Of a stretch of 64,000 bases of DNA, positions 48,883-58,024 are shown piece by piece. The DNA lies in assembly GCF_004000905.1 (NCBI RefSeq), contig NZ_BIMD01000007.1:97410-161409 (forward strand), in the 5' to 3' direction. The position numbers were made by a program, and so were the translations under genes. The stretch's first letter is position 1. Each line of letters opens with the position of its first letter. The stretch is from Paenibacillus humicus NBRC 102415 (GTDB lineage: Bacteria; Bacillota; Bacilli; Paenibacillales; Paenibacillaceae). A model generated the notes under the pieces. The model was not told the DNA's origin and made no database searches. It was given only the letters and a program-made list of their open reading frames with translations.

Positions 48883-49443
48883 GCGCCTTATAATGAAGCG
48901 GCGCGCGTATGGGCGTTGTGATTACGTATGGGATGGCGCAAATATCCTGCACGGGGCTCCTGACGCGCGCCCTCTTCGAAACTTTTCGGAGTTCATGCGC
49001 CGATCGCCTTTATAACGCCTATTTACGCAGCACATTCGTACAAATAACGCGTACAAATTCGCGGACGTGTTCGTATCCGTAACGGAAGAATGGCGTAATG
49101 GCGCGGTTTGGCGGCGGTGGGGATGCGAACATAGATACGAATAAAATCCGTATTTTGCGCACATGTACTACGCTGTAATGCGTTAAAGCGTGACAAATCA
49201 ATTCAATAATTTAGCGCGGTGAAGCGTTACCCCCAAGCGGGGTGGCGTATGGGGGCGGTCTAGGCCCGAAAACAATCCGCGTATCAAAAATAACGTTTGA
49301 CCTTTCGTTGTCCCACCGTACGCATAACGTTTTGACCTATTTAATCGCGGTAAATTAGCGCGCCTAGCACTTCCGGAGGGTATTCGTACCCTAACGATGC
49401 TACGGCGCTTATTTCACGTCGAAAACGAAGGGAGGCGGTCGAT
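48883..49443 (+). other. Unassigned 561-base region between terS and terL
   Basis: No complete gene is certain. A frame from ATG 48893 encodes 40 residues (MKRRAYGRCDYVWDGANILH...) and stops at 49014; the same frame then reads NNAYKFADVFVSVTEEWRNG... to a stop near 49128. Both pieces use phage-like codons, so this may be a decayed or interrupted gene. Further on, the terL frame is open back to 49354 without a standard start. Direct repeats CGTACAAAT (twice near 49040) and ATAACGTTT(T)GACCT (near 49290 and 49323) and a C4/G4 hairpin near 49230 are also present. A packaging site is possible. Confidence 0.45.
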
Positions 49444-51195
49444 ATCGCATGGATAGACGGTAAATGGCTGAAGCGTCCGGAGCGCGACGCAAGACTCGCA
49501 GAATTGGCGCCGGTCGTTAACGCGGTCGATCTTGACGATATCGACGCGCTCCCTGACGATGTGAAGCGCGAGCTCGACATTGTGACGGAAGAATACGAAC
49601 GGCTGGCGCGAATCAACGCCGGCGAAGACGACCTGATCGCGTTTTCGTTCGAATACTTCTCGGAGGCGCGCAATCCGGGCAACGCCGGCAACTGGGACGG
49701 CTTCGACATCGAGCGCTTGGACGATGCGCCTGCGTTTCACCGCGATATCGCCGTCATAATGGACGATGTCAGCAACGTGAATACAAACGATAAGGTAGCG
49801 GTGGCGGCGCCTCGTTCGCACGCAAAATCTACGTATTTGTCGAAGGCGTTCCCGTTGCGCGAGATCCTGTATCGCAAGCGTAAATACGAGATCATCATAT
49901 CCGAGACGCCTGCGGTGTCCAGCGGCAACCTCGACTGGATCGCGATGCAGCTCAAGCATAACGAAAAACTCCGCCGCGACTTCGGACCGCTGATGTCGCC
50001 GAAACAGCAGGAGAATCCGAAGGACAACTCGTCTGAATTTATCGCATGGGAACCGCAGGATAACGGAATACCGCGGCTGCTTACGAAAGTGGAGGCGGCT
50101 TCGACCGGACAGGCGCTGCGGGGGCGGAATTGGAACGGCGTGCGGCCGGACCTTATCGTATGCGACGATTTGGAAGATGTTAAATCAAACGCGGCGACGG
50201 CGGAATTACGCGAGAAGATGCGGAACTGGTTCGCGCAAACCGTAGTTCCGCTCGGAGATCCGAAAGGGAAGCGCACGGCCTTCGTATACATGGGAACAAC
50301 GGTTCATCACGAAGCACTTCTCGTTCACGTACTGCATAAGCGGTCAGACTTTCGCAGCCGCGTTTATCGAGCGATTATCGACTGGCCCGAACGGATGGAC
50401 TTATGGGAAGCGTGCCGGCTCGTCTACGTTGACCGCGACAATCCGAATCGGGCGAAGGACGCACGCGAGCTATACGAGCTGAATCGCGCTGAAATGGACC
50501 GCGGCTGTCACGTGTTGTGGCCGGAAGCGCAGCCGATATGGAAGCTGATGACGTGGAAATGGGATAACGGCAGCAAGGCGTTTAATACGGAGTATATGAA
50601 CAATCCGGTCGACGAGGAATCGATGGTCTTCAATCCGGAGCGCTTTACGTATTACGACGGCAGCGAGCGCGATTTTAAAGGCGCCGATTATGACGTCTAC
50701 ATGGGCATCGACTTCGCCATGGGTAAGCAACGCGGTGACTATTCAGCCATCGTAACGATCGCGAAACACAAGCAGAGCGGCGCGGCATACGTAGTCGATA
50801 CGTACGGCGAGCGCGTCCATCCTGACGTGTTTCTGCGCGTCATCACCGCGAAGGTAACGGAATGGCAGCCGGTTGGAATCGCGGCCGAGGCGCAGGCGGC
50901 GCAGGAGTTCTTCGTACACAAGCTGAAGCAGGCGCTGCAGGCTACGGGCTATCCCGTTAATCGGCGCGTGAAAGAAATATACCAGCGGAGTCGTAAAGAA
51001 CTCCGGATAGAGGCGCTACTCCCGGACATCGAGAGTGGCGCTATTCAGTTTTCGCGGAAACATGCGCTGCTTCTCGAACAATTCGAGATGTACGGAACGG
51101 GGAGCCACGATGATTTGCCAGATGCGCTCGAAATGGCGGTAAGCATCGCGAAGAAATCGGTACGGAAAGTAATTGACAAGCCGCTATGGCTATGA
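49444..51195 (+). CDS. terL: Terminase large subunit
   Basis: The packaging ATPase-nuclease, about 583 residues. The ATPase has a Walker A-like APRSHAKSTYLSK and Walker B LIVCDDLEDV. The nuclease has Asp in MGIDFAMGKQRGDYSA and in SHDDLPDAL. The start is doubtful: the first ordinary start is TTG 49504, but sequence upstream looks coding (AWIDGKWLKRPERDARLAEL) and ATC 49444 stands 8 bases after GGAGG. The open frame continues to 49354. Confidence 0.9.
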   Translation: MAWIDGKWLKRPERDARLAELAPVVNAVDLDDIDALPDDVKRELDIVTEEYERLARINAGEDDLIAFSFEYFSEARNPGNAGNWDGFDIERLDDAPAFHRDIAVIMDDVSNVNTNDKVAVAAPRSHAKSTYLSKAFPLREILYRKRKYEIIISETPAVSSGNLDWIAMQLKHNEKLRRDFGPLMSPKQQENPKDNSSEFIAWEPQDNGIPRLLTKVEAASTGQALRGRNWNGVRPDLIVCDDLEDVKSNAATAELREKMRNWFAQTVVPLGDPKGKRTAFVYMGTTVHHEALLVHVLHKRSDFRSRVYRAIIDWPERMDLWEACRLVYVDRDNPNRAKDARELYELNRAEMDRGCHVLWPEAQPIWKLMTWKWDNGSKAFNTEYMNNPVDEESMVFNPERFTYYDGSERDFKGADYDVYMGIDFAMGKQRGDYSAIVTIAKHKQSGAAYVVDTYGERVHPDVFLRVITAKVTEWQPVGIAAEAQAAQEFFVHKLKQALQATGYPVNRRVKEIYQRSRKELRIEALLPDIESGAIQFSRKHALLLEQFEMYGTGSHDDLPDALEMAVSIAKKSVRKVIDKPLWL

Positions 51196-51209
51196 GGGGA
51201 GGTTAGCGA

Positions 51210-52769
51210 TTGGGGAAGTTGTTTACGACGGGCGCCGCTTATCCGCCGGCAGCCGATATACAGCGCATTGCGACGTACAAGCGTGCTAGAACGATATTTG
51301 ACGGACGCCAGTACGAGATTTACGAAAGGGCTGCGGAACTGTTGAAAGACACGCCGCATGCCGCGCAGCTTCGAACGCTTTACCTCGCGGTGAATGTCGT
51401 TGATATTCTCGTCACGAAGCCGGCCGATTTACTAGTTGGCGAGCCTCCGACATATATCAGCGGCCACCCGGACGATGCGATTGAGCAGCAGCGACTTGCG
51501 TCTATCGTCGAAGAGAACGACATGAACACGCTCATTCACGAAGTCGTAACCGGAGCCGGCATCCGCGGTGACGCGTTCCTCAAAACGTATTATGCGCCGC
51601 GTTACGATGTGAGCGAAACGGTGAGCGCTCAGTTTGAAGCGCCGGAAATCGCAAATGAACCGATTATCGAAGCGGTGGACGCGACAATCGTATTCCCGGA
51701 GCTGTCGCGCGGATCACGTAAGCGGTTCAAGGCGATCAATATCGCGTATGTCGAATGGGTAGCGACTGAAATGCGGCCCGGCCTCGAAAAGTATCTGACG
51801 CGTAAAAGTGAGCGTTACGTGGAGGTTCCGTTTCTCGTAGTCGAGCGCCATATCCCCGGCTATATCACGTATGAACGCTACCGGCTCGAAGAAAACGGCG
51901 TTGACACATCATACGGCGTAACTATTCCGCTGTTTAAGATTGGTGAACAAGCCGAGACCGGACGCGATGAAGACGTTGTAGAGACGGGTATTCCGGAACT
52001 TCTCGTTCATCATATTCCGTATAAGACGGTGGACGACCGCTGGAACGGTATCGGCGGCATCGAGAAGTTAGAGAGCGTCTTAGCCGCGATTAATGATCGG
52101 ATGACGATGATTGATTACGTGCTGCACCGGCACGGCGACCCTACCGCTTACGGACCGGAGCTGCCTACGGAGGCTGACGGGGGAATTCGGTTTGGTGGGA
52201 AATACATTCCGACTACTAAAGAAGATATCGCGCCAGGCTATATGGAGTGGAACTCGCAGCTTGACGGCTGCTTCAAAGAGCTCGACATTCTGCTCGGCCT
52301 CGTCTACCAAATGTCCGAAACCCCGCAATGGTTGTTCGGTACGACGCTCGCAGAGGATAAAGGCGGTTCCGGTACGTCTCACAGCGATGGCTCCGCGATA
52401 CAAATGCGGATGATGCCGATTCTAACGAAAGTCAAACGCATTCGTAACTACGTCGACCGCGCCGTCCGAGACGCGCTATGGATCGCGATGAAGCTCGAAA
52501 ACTTCGCAAACGACGGAATGGACGACTTTATCGCGTATGATCCGATTTACCCAGCGATCAACTGGAAGGACGGTCTGCCGAAGGATTTGAAGGCCGAAGC
52601 CGAAGCGTATTCAATCCGCACAGGCGGTAAGGCAACGCTCGACGTTGAGAGCGCGATAAAACGCATGGACGGCATCACCGACGATAAGGTGCGCGACATC
52701 ACCGCCAAGATTGCGGAGGATGAAAAAGCTACAGTTGGAACCGTGGACGCATCGGTATTTAACGTATAA
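51210..52769 (+). CDS. Portal protein, SPP1 Gp6-like
   Basis: A 519-residue portal that forms the DNA channel at the capsid vertex. LYLAVNVVDILVTKPADLLVGEPPTYI, ELLVHHIPYKTVDDRWNGIGGIEKLESVLAAINDRMT and the TPQWLFG...SGTSHSDGSAIQMR segment match the SPP1-type portal family. TTG 51210 follows GGGGAGG. Normal length and position between terminase and minor head genes. Confidence 0.9.
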   Translation: MGKLFTTGAAYPPAADIQRIATYKRARTIFDGRQYEIYERAAELLKDTPHAAQLRTLYLAVNVVDILVTKPADLLVGEPPTYISGHPDDAIEQQRLASIVEENDMNTLIHEVVTGAGIRGDAFLKTYYAPRYDVSETVSAQFEAPEIANEPIIEAVDATIVFPELSRGSRKRFKAINIAYVEWVATEMRPGLEKYLTRKSERYVEVPFLVVERHIPGYITYERYRLEENGVDTSYGVTIPLFKIGEQAETGRDEDVVETGIPELLVHHIPYKTVDDRWNGIGGIEKLESVLAAINDRMTMIDYVLHRHGDPTAYGPELPTEADGGIRFGGKYIPTTKEDIAPGYMEWNSQLDGCFKELDILLGLVYQMSETPQWLFGTTLAEDKGGSGTSHSDGSAIQMRMMPILTKVKRIRNYVDRAVRDALWIAMKLENFANDGMDDFIAYDPIYPAINWKDGLPKDLKAEAEAYSIRTGGKATLDVESAIKRMDGITDDKVRDITAKIAEDEKATVGTVDASVFNV

Positions 52770-52771
52770 AC

Positions 52772-52807
52772 AAAGAGACCGCGGCCTTATGGCTTTGCGG
52801 TTTCTTT
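52772..52807 (+). terminator. Terminator after portal gene
   Basis: An 11-bp stem (52772-52782 with 52797-52807, one G-U) ending in TTTCTTT. It stands between the portal gene and the inserted HNH gene and may limit read-through into it. Confidence 0.65.
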
Positions 52808-52827
52808 CGCGTTAGGAGGAAGCCGCG

Positions 52828-53511
52828 ATTAAGCTGACGTTGGAAATTGTTAGACAGTTTTTTGAGAGCCGCGGATTCGTCTTGCTTGAAGATGCTTACA
52901 AGAATTCGGAGCACCCCATGCGATATATCTGCTCTTGTGGAAATGAAAGCCACATGAGTTATAAGAACGCTAAAAAGGGAAGAAATTGCGCTGATTGCGG
53001 GCGAAAAAAGCTTTCGCTTGCAAAGGTAATTTATACGCATGATTACGTGTCGCAATTCTTTGCGGATGCTGGATGCGTGCTACTTGATGAGTATCGCGCG
53101 AATCCTAACGAGAAACTGCGCTATGTCTGTAAATGCGGAACTGACTCTTCCATTCGGTGGTCGCACTTCATGCGCGGGCATCGCTGCCAATATTGTCGCG
53201 CTCAAGGAAATAAGAAGCCGCACATTACGGACGATGAGCGAATTACTCGAAGACATTACCAGGCATACAGAGAATGGCGAACAGAGGTATTTGAGCGAGA
53301 CGGGTATCGATGTCGTTGCTGCGGTGAGTCTCGACGGTACCTTAACGCTCATCACATTTTGAATTACGCAGAACATCGCGACAGGCGCGTTGATGTTACG
53401 AATGGGGTCACGCTTTGTAAAACGTGTCACGACGACTTCCATCGTCTGTACGGACGTAGAAATAACAACGAAGTACAGCTATCGGAGTTCATACGGGGGG
53501 TAGCGGTATGA
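52828..53511 (+). CDS. HNH endonuclease inserted in the head gene block
   Basis: A protein of about 227 residues with two zinc-ribbon modules (YICSCGNES...CADCG and YVCKCGTDS...CQYC) and a C-terminal HNH domain, RDGYRCRCCGESRRYLNAHHILNY...NGVTLCKTCHDDFH. ATT 52828 lies 8 bases after GGAGG and extends the first helix; TTG 52840 is the first ordinary start. It interrupts the usual portal-minor head adjacency and is AT-richer at its 5' end, as expected for a mobile homing-type gene. Confidence 0.82.
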   Translation: MKLTLEIVRQFFESRGFVLLEDAYKNSEHPMRYICSCGNESHMSYKNAKKGRNCADCGRKKLSLAKVIYTHDYVSQFFADAGCVLLDEYRANPNEKLRYVCKCGTDSSIRWSHFMRGHRCQYCRAQGNKKPHITDDERITRRHYQAYREWRTEVFERDGYRCRCCGESRRYLNAHHILNYAEHRDRRVDVTNGVTLCKTCHDDFHRLYGRRNNNEVQLSEFIRGVAV

Positions 53512-54347
53512 TCACGCCAACACCGAACTACGACCGTTCCATCGCGCGCCTAACCTCTGCGTACAAGGACGCCGTCACCGCTATCCTTTCGGAGTTGGAG
53601 CGCATGGATATTACGAATATGGATCGCGCCATGACAACGGCTGCCCTTTCCGAAGTATCACGCATCCTAACGAGTCTCAACGCAGAGTCGGCGGCTTGGG
53701 TCGCGCAAAATGTACCAATCGCGGCGCGTGACGGCGTTGCTCGTGCGGTATTGGCGCTAGGCGTGGTCGAATCGCTTGAGGACGCGCAGAAACTCGTACG
53801 GATGACGCGCACGAATAGCGCGATGGTGGCGGCAGCAATCGCGGACACGCAGGCGGACCTGCTCGCGGTGACGCAGAATATCGATCGGCGCGTTAAGGCG
53901 GCGGTACGGAAGGCGGCTGCTGATTCGATGCGCGCGAACATGGCGGCGGGAATTAACGGGCGGCGGACCATCAATCGCGATACGCTCGCTAGCATGCGGA
54001 AGACGCTCGGCGACAGCGTAAATACCGGCATTATAGATGCGGCCGGGCGGCGCTGGAAACCGGAAGTGTACGTCGATATGCTGACGCGTACGAAGATGAT
54101 GCAGGCGCATAATGACGCGACAATTAACGAAGCACTCGCGAGAGATGTGCAATACGGTCTGATATCGCGGCACGGTGCTACGGATAAATGCCGCCTATAC
54201 GAAGGAAAAGTCGTGAAATTAACGCCGGACGCTCCGGGAGCTTATCCGTATGTTGGCGCGCTGCCACGGAATGAGATATTTCACCCGAATTGCCGGCATC
54301 TCGTGAGTCCGGTTAGGCGTCCGGAAACTATCGAAGGAGGTACGTAA
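53508..54347 (+). CDS. Minor head protein, SPP1 Gp7/Mu F-like
   Basis: A 279-residue protein. The C-terminal module YVDMLTRTKMMQAHNDATINEAL...GATDKCRLYEGKVV...EIFHPNCRHLVSPV is the conserved minor head (Gp7/Mu gpF) domain with paired Cys and a His. The N-terminal two thirds are helical. It acts with the portal during capsid assembly and DNA ejection. ATG 53508 overlaps the HNH stop. Confidence 0.85.
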   Translation: MITPTPNYDRSIARLTSAYKDAVTAILSELERMDITNMDRAMTTAALSEVSRILTSLNAESAAWVAQNVPIAARDGVARAVLALGVVESLEDAQKLVRMTRTNSAMVAAAIADTQADLLAVTQNIDRRVKAAVRKAAADSMRANMAAGINGRRTINRDTLASMRKTLGDSVNTGIIDAAGRRWKPEVYVDMLTRTKMMQAHNDATINEALARDVQYGLISRHGATDKCRLYEGKVVKLTPDAPGAYPYVGALPRNEIFHPNCRHLVSPVRRPETIEGGT

Positions 54348-54841
54348 TGCCAGCGAATACAGCGCCGCTTAACGAGGCGGTAGGAAAGAACGCGACATAT
54401 AAAACGGTGCCGGGCCAATATTACAATCCGCAGACTGACGCGTACGAGGTAACGCAGGGAAGCGGAGGAGCGCCGAACGTACAGATTTCTGGCTCTCTCC
54501 CCATTCCCTCGTTAGTAAACTTGAAAACTTCGGATCTTCTGACAGGCTCCTTGGTAATTGCATCGGGTCAGTATCTCGAAACCGGTTGGTTTAACGCTGC
54601 GGGTCGGCAGGTGTACAACGGTCAACTATCCTTTCAAAGTGCAGCAGCTTACAACAACACTATTATTACAACTGCTGAGTATGGGGATGCATCCGCCCTT
54701 GTTGATACAGTCGCTTCGGCTAGTCAGTATCCTCAACTTGCGGATAAATCAGTTAAAGGAGCAAACCGTTTGAAGTGGCGTGTAACTAATACTGCAGCTA
54801 ATACACTCACTATATCTCAATGGGGGATGACCATAAGATGA
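54347..54841 (+). CDS. Possible head fibre or decoration protein
   Basis: A 164-residue protein. The first 40 residues look like a capsid-attachment stretch and the rest is beta-rich and Thr/Ser/Asn-rich (SGQYLETGWFNAAGRQVYNGQLSFQSAAAYNNT), which suits a surface domain. The 3' half is AT-richer than its neighbours, hinting at exchange. No named family recognised. Confidence 0.5.
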   Translation: MPANTAPLNEAVGKNATYKTVPGQYYNPQTDAYEVTQGSGGAPNVQISGSLPIPSLVNLKTSDLLTGSLVIASGQYLETGWFNAAGRQVYNGQLSFQSAAAYNNTIITTAEYGDASALVDTVASASQYPQLADKSVKGANRLKWRVTNTAANTLTISQWGMTIR

Positions 54842-55077
54842 CAGAGGCGTGGATTAAAGAACATTTTACAACCCGCGATGAAGCAGTAAGCATTGCGGTT
54901 ATTCTGGAAGAAGCAACTGAGGGTAGGGGTGAGCGCGGCACATCCCTGGACTTTATGCTCGCGGCATTCGGTGACGTAGAGCCGGTAACCTACGAAGGGT
55001 TGTCAGCAACTCCTTATGCAGAGGCAGGCTGGCAGCTAGACTTTGACATCTGGAAAGTTCGAGGAATAATCTCTTAA
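54838..55077 (+). CDS. Hypothetical protein
   Basis: A 79-residue acidic protein coupled by ATGA overlap to the putative head fibre gene and similarly AT-rich. The pair may have been acquired together. Function unknown. Confidence 0.5.
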   Translation: MTEAWIKEHFTTRDEAVSIAVILEEATEGRGERGTSLDFMLAAFGDVEPVTYEGLSATPYAEAGWQLDFDIWKVRGIIS

Positions 55078-55159
55078 TTTTCTGTCCTACGTTATGACGT
55101 TAAACTAACGGTCTGAATATCCGATAGCCGACGGGCTCTAAACGGCGGAGGTAACGAGA

Positions 55160-55840
55160 ATGATTAACGACGTAAAACGCGATTTGCGATATAAACTCAA
55201 CCTGCAGACTTTCGCGGAAGATCCGGACACGACGCCCGAACCGGAGCCAGCGAAGAAACTTGAAATGACGCAGGAGGAGTTTGACCGCATCATCGCGGAC
55301 CGAATCGGACGCGAGCGCAAGAAATTCGCTGACTACGACGACGTCAAAACGAAGCTGACCGCGTTTGAACAAGCGGAAGCAGAACGCAAGAAGGCGGAGC
55401 TGACCGATAAGGAACGCGCCGATGCCGACAAAGCCGCCGCAATGAAACGCGCAGAAGATGCCGAAGCTGAGCGCGATAAGGCGCTGACGGCGGCTAATCA
55501 ACGCCTGATCAAAGCGGAGTTTAAGACGCTCGCCAAAGACGCCGGTATCCGTTCCGACGCGCTGGAAGATGCGTTTAAGCTCGCAGATGTGTCGGGAATT
55601 ACGGTCGATGACGAGGGCAACGTAGTCGGCGCAAAGGACGTTCTCGACGCGTTGGTGGCTGCGAAACCGTATCTCGTTGAGGTAACGAAAAAGGAACCGC
55701 GTCAAATTGGTGGCGCTAGTAACCCGGACCCGACAGACGAGGTAAAAACACTGGAAGCTCAACTGGACGAAGCGCGCAAGAGACGCGATTTCAACAAAGT
55801 CGTTGAGCTTTCGAACAAGATCAAACAACTTGCGAAATAA
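55160..55840 (+). CDS. Capsid scaffolding protein (GP20-like)
   Basis: A 226-residue protein with a long charged coiled coil (about 45-130: TKLTAFEQAEAERKKAELTDKERADADKAAAMKRAEDAEAE) and a C-terminal helix (TLEAQLDEARKRRDFNKVVELSNKIKQL), the layout of phage GP20-type scaffolds. It lies directly before the major capsid gene. ATG 55160 follows CGGAGG. Confidence 0.85.
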   Translation: MINDVKRDLRYKLNLQTFAEDPDTTPEPEPAKKLEMTQEEFDRIIADRIGRERKKFADYDDVKTKLTAFEQAEAERKKAELTDKERADADKAAAMKRAEDAEAERDKALTAANQRLIKAEFKTLAKDAGIRSDALEDAFKLADVSGITVDDEGNVVGAKDVLDALVAAKPYLVEVTKKEPRQIGGASNPDPTDEVKTLEAQLDEARKRRDFNKVVELSNKIKQLAK

Positions 55841-55841
55841 G

Positions 55842-55871
55842 AAGGCGGCCGAATTCATCGGTCGTCTTTTT
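55842..55871 (+). terminator. Hairpin between scaffold and capsid genes
   Basis: A 10-bp stem (55842-55851 with 55859-55868, two G-U pairs) and T-run. Probably partial termination or mRNA processing that sets capsid expression apart. Confidence 0.75.
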
Positions 55872-55903
55872 ATATTCCCTAAATCCAAGGAGGAACAAGC
55901 AGA

Positions 55904-57019
55904 ATGCCACAATTGACTTATGATTTTAAAGACCAGGTTCGCGAACTCGAAGCCGGTATTTCCCTTATTATCAACGACGCCCCTACGCTGCTCGGCCTGG
56001 TCGGTATGAACGGCGCGCCCCTGTCCCAAACGAAATATGAGTGGATGAGCGATAACCTGAACTCCAACCGCGCCAACCTGAAAGTGGCCGCGGCTGTTGG
56101 CGATACGTCCCTTACGGTTAACGACGGCGACGGCGCGAAATTCCGCGTTAATGCAATCGTCGTAGCTGGCGAAGAGTACATCAAAGTGACCGCCATTGCC
56201 GGCGACGTCCTGACGGTTGTTCGCGGATTCGACGGTACGACCGCAGCCGCGATCGCAATTGGCGCTGAGCTCCGTATCGTTGCGCGTCCACAGCTTCAAG
56301 GCGCAGGAATCGGTCAAGACGAAGGTCACGATCGTTACACGGACTACAACTACACGCAAATCATTGAGCGTTACGCGTCCGTATCCAATACGCAAATGGC
56401 CGTCAACACGTACAACGTTTCGGACGAATTGAACTACCAAGTTCGACTCCGCCTGAAAGAAGCCGCGCGCGAGCTCAATGACTGGCTGATCTACGGCCGC
56501 CGTATTCAAGGCGCCAAAGGTACGCCGTCAACTTCCGGCGGTCTGCTGTACTTCGCGAACGCTAACGGCGCGAAAAAGGCTAACCTGGCCGGCGCTGAAA
56601 TCTCCGCCAAGGCGCTTAACGACGTCATGGAAGAGGTTTACCAACGCGGCGGCAACGTCAATACGATTCTGACGAATACGGCCGGCGCGCGTCAAATTTC
56701 GAAACTGGCCGGCGGAACGATCCGCACCGAGCGTAGCGACGAAACGACCGGCTACCGTATCTCAACGTTCGTATCTGACATCGTCGGTGGTAATGAAGCG
56801 ACTATCGTAGTCGATCCGAACTTCCCGAAAAATAAAGTCGCGTTGCTCGACCGCAGTATCCTGTCGCTGAGTGCTCTGCGCGGCATGTACGACGTCGATG
56901 CGTCCGTTCCCGGCGCCGACTACGTTGCTCGTCAGATTCGCGGCGAGTACGGCATCAAAGTTAAGAACGCGAAAGAGAAAATCGCGGTCCTCGAAAACGT
57001 CAGCACTTCGGTATCCTAA
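55904..57019 (+). CDS. Major capsid protein
   Basis: A 371-residue HK97-fold capsid protein of the SU10/DUF5309 type. Signals are ELEAGISLIINDAPTLLGLVG, the inserted beta domain NRANLKVAAAVGDTSLTVNDG...VVRGFDGTTAAA, and the core QIIERYASVSNTQMAVN...LNYQVRLRLKEAARELNDWLIYGR. A consensus AAGGAGG precedes ATG 55904, consistent with high expression. Confidence 0.9.
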   Translation: MPQLTYDFKDQVRELEAGISLIINDAPTLLGLVGMNGAPLSQTKYEWMSDNLNSNRANLKVAAAVGDTSLTVNDGDGAKFRVNAIVVAGEEYIKVTAIAGDVLTVVRGFDGTTAAAIAIGAELRIVARPQLQGAGIGQDEGHDRYTDYNYTQIIERYASVSNTQMAVNTYNVSDELNYQVRLRLKEAARELNDWLIYGRRIQGAKGTPSTSGGLLYFANANGAKKANLAGAEISAKALNDVMEEVYQRGGNVNTILTNTAGARQISKLAGGTIRTERSDETTGYRISTFVSDIVGGNEATIVVDPNFPKNKVALLDRSILSLSALRGMYDVDASVPGADYVARQIRGEYGIKVKNAKEKIAVLENVSTSVS

Positions 57020-57026
57020 TCATTCG

Positions 57027-57050
57027 GGTGCTCTTAACGGGGCGCCTTTT
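57027..57050 (+). terminator. Terminator after major capsid gene
   Basis: A 7-bp GC-rich stem with G-U pairs (57027-57033 with 57040-57046) and TTTT tail. Confidence 0.6.
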
Positions 57051-57068
57051 CTTTACGGGAGGTAAACG

Positions 57069-57281
57069 ATGGCTAAGTACGAAGCACATCCGCTTTACGG
57101 CGTTGTATCCGGCGCTGTCGACGTAAAGTTTGACCACGCAGGCGCCTACGAAACGGAAGATGAGGCGGAAATCGCCGTACTCGACGCGCTATGCCCGCTA
57201 TGGGTGGCGCGAGTTGCCGAACCACAACCGGAGGAACTCGCGAAAAAGGCGCCAGCCCCGCGCAAACCCTCCGCTAAATAA
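57069..57281 (+). CDS. Small head-completion-region protein
   Basis: A 70-residue protein with an Ala/Pro/Lys-rich tail, in the place of YqbF in skin/PBSX-like clusters. ATG 57069 follows GGGAGG. Role not known. Confidence 0.55.
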   Translation: MAKYEAHPLYGVVSGAVDVKFDHAGAYETEDEAEIAVLDALCPLWVARVAEPQPEELAKKAPAPRKPSAK

Positions 57282-57304
57282 TAAACGGAGGAGGCGGCGG
57301 TCTT

Positions 57305-57706
57305 ATGGCGCTCAGCACTACGGACGCGGACGCTTATATTGCACTCAACTGTATCGATATCGATGACTGGACGACGGCTGACGAAGCGAAAAAACAACGA
57401 ATCGTTAACGTCGCATCTCGCACGCTTACGACAAAGTATCCGCGATATACAATACCGGACGGCGCGGTCTACGAGTTCGCAAACGTTCTCGCGACGGTGT
57501 TTAACGATACGAATCGCTTGGCACAGGCGGGACTGACCGGCTTTACCGTTGACGGCGTTGGCTCTTTCGATTTTAAGGACGGGATGGTCAGCGCGCCAGG
57601 ATCGGACTTATCGCGTTACATCCCGCAGGCGGCGCTCGACCTGATTGGTGCGGAGAACGGCGGAATTAAGCTTTCGAAGCGACGCGTTTATTGGACGGTG
57701 CTGTAA
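57305..57706 (+). CDS. Head-tail adaptor (Gp15/YqbG-like)
   Basis: A 133-residue protein. TDADAYIALNCIDIDDWTTADEAKKQRIVNVASRTLTTKYPRY is the helical start typical of SPP1 gp15/HK97 gp6 adaptors, which bind the portal. Directly followed by a head-closure gene. Confidence 0.75.
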   Translation: MALSTTDADAYIALNCIDIDDWTTADEAKKQRIVNVASRTLTTKYPRYTIPDGAVYEFANVLATVFNDTNRLAQAGLTGFTVDGVGSFDFKDGMVSAPGSDLSRYIPQAALDLIGAENGGIKLSKRRVYWTVL

Positions 57707-58024
57707 ATGGCGCTCATTCCGCTGAAACAAACGATTACGGTAACGAAGGCCGGCGAATCGGACGGCTGGGGCGGCGTCGAAAATGGCGCTGTCCTAACGC
57801 TGCCGGCTCGCGTGGTTAACGAAACGAAAACGGTCAAGACGCCAACCGGCGAAGAGGCCGTCACCAGCCTGCGCATTACGCTCCATAAACTAGCGGACAT
57901 TTCATACGACGACACAATAACGTTCACGGATGAACTCGGTGCGACGATCGAACGAAAACCGCTATCTATCGCGCCTAAGCGGATGCTGAGCGGTCGGGCG
58001 ATTCTTACGGAGGTATACGTCTGA
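57707..58024 (+). CDS. Head closure protein (Gp16/YqbH-like)
   Basis: A 105-residue beta-rich protein (QTITVTKAGESDGWGGV...RVVNETKTVKTPTGEEAVTS) of the head-closure type. Starts one base after the adaptor stop and ends in an overlap with the next gene. Confidence 0.7.
   Translation: MALIPLKQTITVTKAGESDGWGGVENGAVLTLPARVVNETKTVKTPTGEEAVTSLRITLHKLADISYDDTITFTDELGATIERKPLSIAPKRMLSGRAILTEVYV

Noticed and set aside
55100..56509. A 469-codon open frame on the minus strand
   Set aside because: Lies across the scaffold and capsid genes, whose products are clear. The translation shows no known domain.
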